From Streptomyces malachitofuscus (GTDB lineage Bacteria; Actinomycetota; Actinomycetes; Streptomycetales; Streptomycetaceae): a stretch of DNA of 64,000 bases. Positions within the stretch are counted from its first letter, which is position 1, and every line of letters starts with the position of its first letter. The stretch spans positions 372,001 through 436,000 of the forward strand of contig NZ_BMUF01000006.1 in assembly GCF_014650055.1 (NCBI RefSeq), read 5' to 3'. A program made the position numbers and the translations under genes. The notes beneath the pieces are model-generated. The model made no database searches. It saw nothing but the letters and a program-made list of their open reading frames with translations, and was not told where the DNA came from. This document shows, piece by piece, positions 62,823 to 64,000 of this stretch.

Positions 62823-64000
62823 ATGGGCGACGGCATCACCGAGGAAGAGCTGTCCGCCTTCCACCGCACGGTCGGCCGGCTGCGCCGGCTGCCCGCCGAC
62901 GACCCGGTGCGCCTGCGCACCGAACATGTCGCCGCCTCCTTCGTGCGCGACGGACAGGCCCGGCGCCGCAGGGCGCGCAACGAGGCGGCGTCCGCGGCCG
63001 ACGCCGCGACGATGGCCGCCACGGCCACCGGCGCACCGGACCGCCGCGAGGACGCCCCGCTGGTGGCCCCGGGCCGTCCAGGTGTCTTCCACCGGTCGCG
63101 CCGCTGCTATGTCTGCAAGTCGTCCTATCGACAGGTCGACGCCTTCTACCACCGGCTCTGCCCGGGCTGCGCCGTCGACAACCGCGCCCGGCGCGGACTC
63201 TCCACCGATCTGACCGGCCGCCGCGCCCTGCTCACCGGCGGCCGGGTGAAGATCGGCTTCCAGCTGGCGCTGATGCTGCTGCGCGACGGCGTGCAGCTGA
63301 CCGTCACCAGCCGCTTCCCACACGACACCGCCCGCCGCTTCCGGGCGGAGCCCGACTGCGCGAACTGGCTCGACCGGCTCCGCATACTCGCCGTCGACCT
63401 GCGCGACCCCCGCCAGGTGCTGGGCCTGTGCGAGGAACTGCGCGGTGAGGGCGAACCCCTGGACATCCTCGTCAACAACGCCGCGCAGACCGTGCGGCGG
63501 CCGCCGGAGTCGTACGCGCTGCTCGCCTCCGGTGAGCGGGACGAACTGCCCGCGGGGGCGCGCCGGGCGCCGGGCTTCACCCCGATGCGGACGCTCGGCG
63601 ACGGACGCGCCACGCTGCCGGTGGCCCTGCGCGAGGCCGACGAGGCCGGGCTGCTGCCCGACCCGTCCCCGGAGAACTCCTGGTCGGCCAGGCTCGGGGC
63701 GCTCGACCCCGCCGAGGTGCTGGAGACCCAGCTCGTCAACGCCCTCGCCCCGGCGCTGCTGTGCGACCGGCTGCTGCCCCTGCTGCTCGCCTCACGGCAC
63801 CCGCGGCGCTACGTCGTCAACGTGACCGCGGTGGAGGGCCGGTTCGCGGTGCGCAACAAGATGCCCGGCCATCCGCACACCAACATGGCCAAGGCCGCGC
63901 TCAACATGCTGACCCGCACCAGCGCGGCCGCACTCGCCGAACAAGGCGTGTACATGTGCGCCGTGGACACCGGCTGGATCACTGACGAGAACCCCGCGCC
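62823..64000 (+). CDS. Atypical short-chain dehydrogenase with an N-terminal zinc-knuckle (cut by window edge)
   Basis: An open frame from ATG 62823 (GGGGGG upstream) to the window end, 392 codons so far. Residues about 95-120 hold CYVCKSSYRQVDAFYHRLCPGCA, a CxxC...CxxC knuckle. After DLTGRRALLTGG the SDR fold begins (TGGRVKIG nucleotide motif, DILVNNAAQT). At the active site the usual Ser and YxxxK are changed: VNVTAVEGR replaces VNVSS, and HPHTNMAKAALNM has Thr where Tyr should be, keeping Lys. Catalysis by the standard mechanism is therefore doubtful. The C-terminal end lies outside the window. Confidence 0.8.
   Translation, partial: MGDGITEEELSAFHRTVGRLRRLPADDPVRLRTEHVAASFVRDGQARRRRARNEAASAADAATMAATATGAPDRREDAPLVAPGRPGVFHRSRRCYVCKSSYRQVDAFYHRLCPGCAVDNRARRGLSTDLTGRRALLTGGRVKIGFQLALMLLRDGVQLTVTSRFPHDTARRFRAEPDCANWLDRLRILAVDLRDPRQVLGLCEELRGEGEPLDILVNNAAQTVRRPPESYALLASGERDELPAGARRAPGFTPMRTLGDGRATLPVALREADEAGLLPDPSPENSWSARLGALDPAEVLETQLVNALAPALLCDRLLPLLLASRHPRRYVVNVTAVEGRFAVRNKMPGHPHTNMAKAALNMLTRTSAAALAEQGVYMCAVDTGWITDENPA

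Overview
The window is Streptomyces chromosome. The DNA is very GC-rich, and coding is dense with many 4-base ATGA/GTGA gene overlaps. A complete ram cluster (ramCSAB plus ramR) for the SapB morphogen is present, with a 42-residue RamS precursor that differs from the S. coelicolor peptide, as I recall it, at one core position (I to V). The gene content resembles the S. coelicolor ram-pca-laccase region. This identification rests on recall, not alignment. I saw no rRNA, tRNA, CRISPR array, prophage or insertion sequence.

Layout. (1) 1-6063: an alpha-glucan locus with a sugar ABC importer (binding protein cut by the window edge, two permeases), a GH13 alpha-glucosidase-type enzyme and a secreted GH87-type alpha-1,3-glucanase. 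(2) 6035-11744, minus: a Rieske oxygenase, a 56-residue Cys-rich protein and a flavin/2Fe-2S reductase, followed by a taurine/nitrate-type ABC importer with its own promoter. (3) 12018-19288: ramC, ramS, ramA, ramB and the convergent ramR, with a strong hairpin between ramS and ramA. (4) 19748-24918, minus: a sulfur-scavenging region with two Cys-codon leader peptides, two matching CCTA-N9-TAGG operator-like sites, an orphan wHTH regulator, an SfnB/DszC-type monooxygenase, a TauE/SafE permease, a cysteine-free Rrf2 regulator and a sulfonate binding protein. The binding protein's ATPase survives only as a C-terminal fragment. (5) 25076-36422, plus: a DUF4132 protein, a 1692-residue unknown, a DUF5682-VWA fusion and a SWIM zinc-finger protein. 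This resembles E. coli yehI/yehLMPQ and MoxR-VWA ternary systems, but no MoxR AAA+ gene is visible. It is the least understood system here. (6) 36531-36957: tandem repeats of about 140 bp. (7) 36959-43601: a DMT permease, an Aur1/PAP2 membrane protein, a TetR regulator with a 16-bp-period operator array, a DUF2510 membrane protein and a STAND-type ATPase without a DNA-binding domain. (8) 43788-49631: the protocatechuate branch pcaIJHGBL with divergent pcaV. (9) 49642-54189: a DUF3048 lipoprotein, a zinc alcohol dehydrogenase and divergent LigD-type ligase and polymerase genes. (10) 54218-61250: a secreted copper-domain/sugar-hydrolase protein and a ThuA-PQQ dehydrogenase fusion carrying a TTA codon, divergent from a two-domain laccase (SLAC type), then a LacI regulator with its palindromic operator. 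(11) 61440-64000: a VOC protein, a WhiB-like protein and an unusual SDR cut by the window edge.

The genes suggest a soil saprophyte that degrades alpha-glucans and lignin-derived aromatics, scavenges organosulfur compounds, and makes the SapB peptide for aerial growth. Start codons were chosen from ribosome binding sites, gene overlaps and conserved N-termini. Functions come from motif recognition without database searches.
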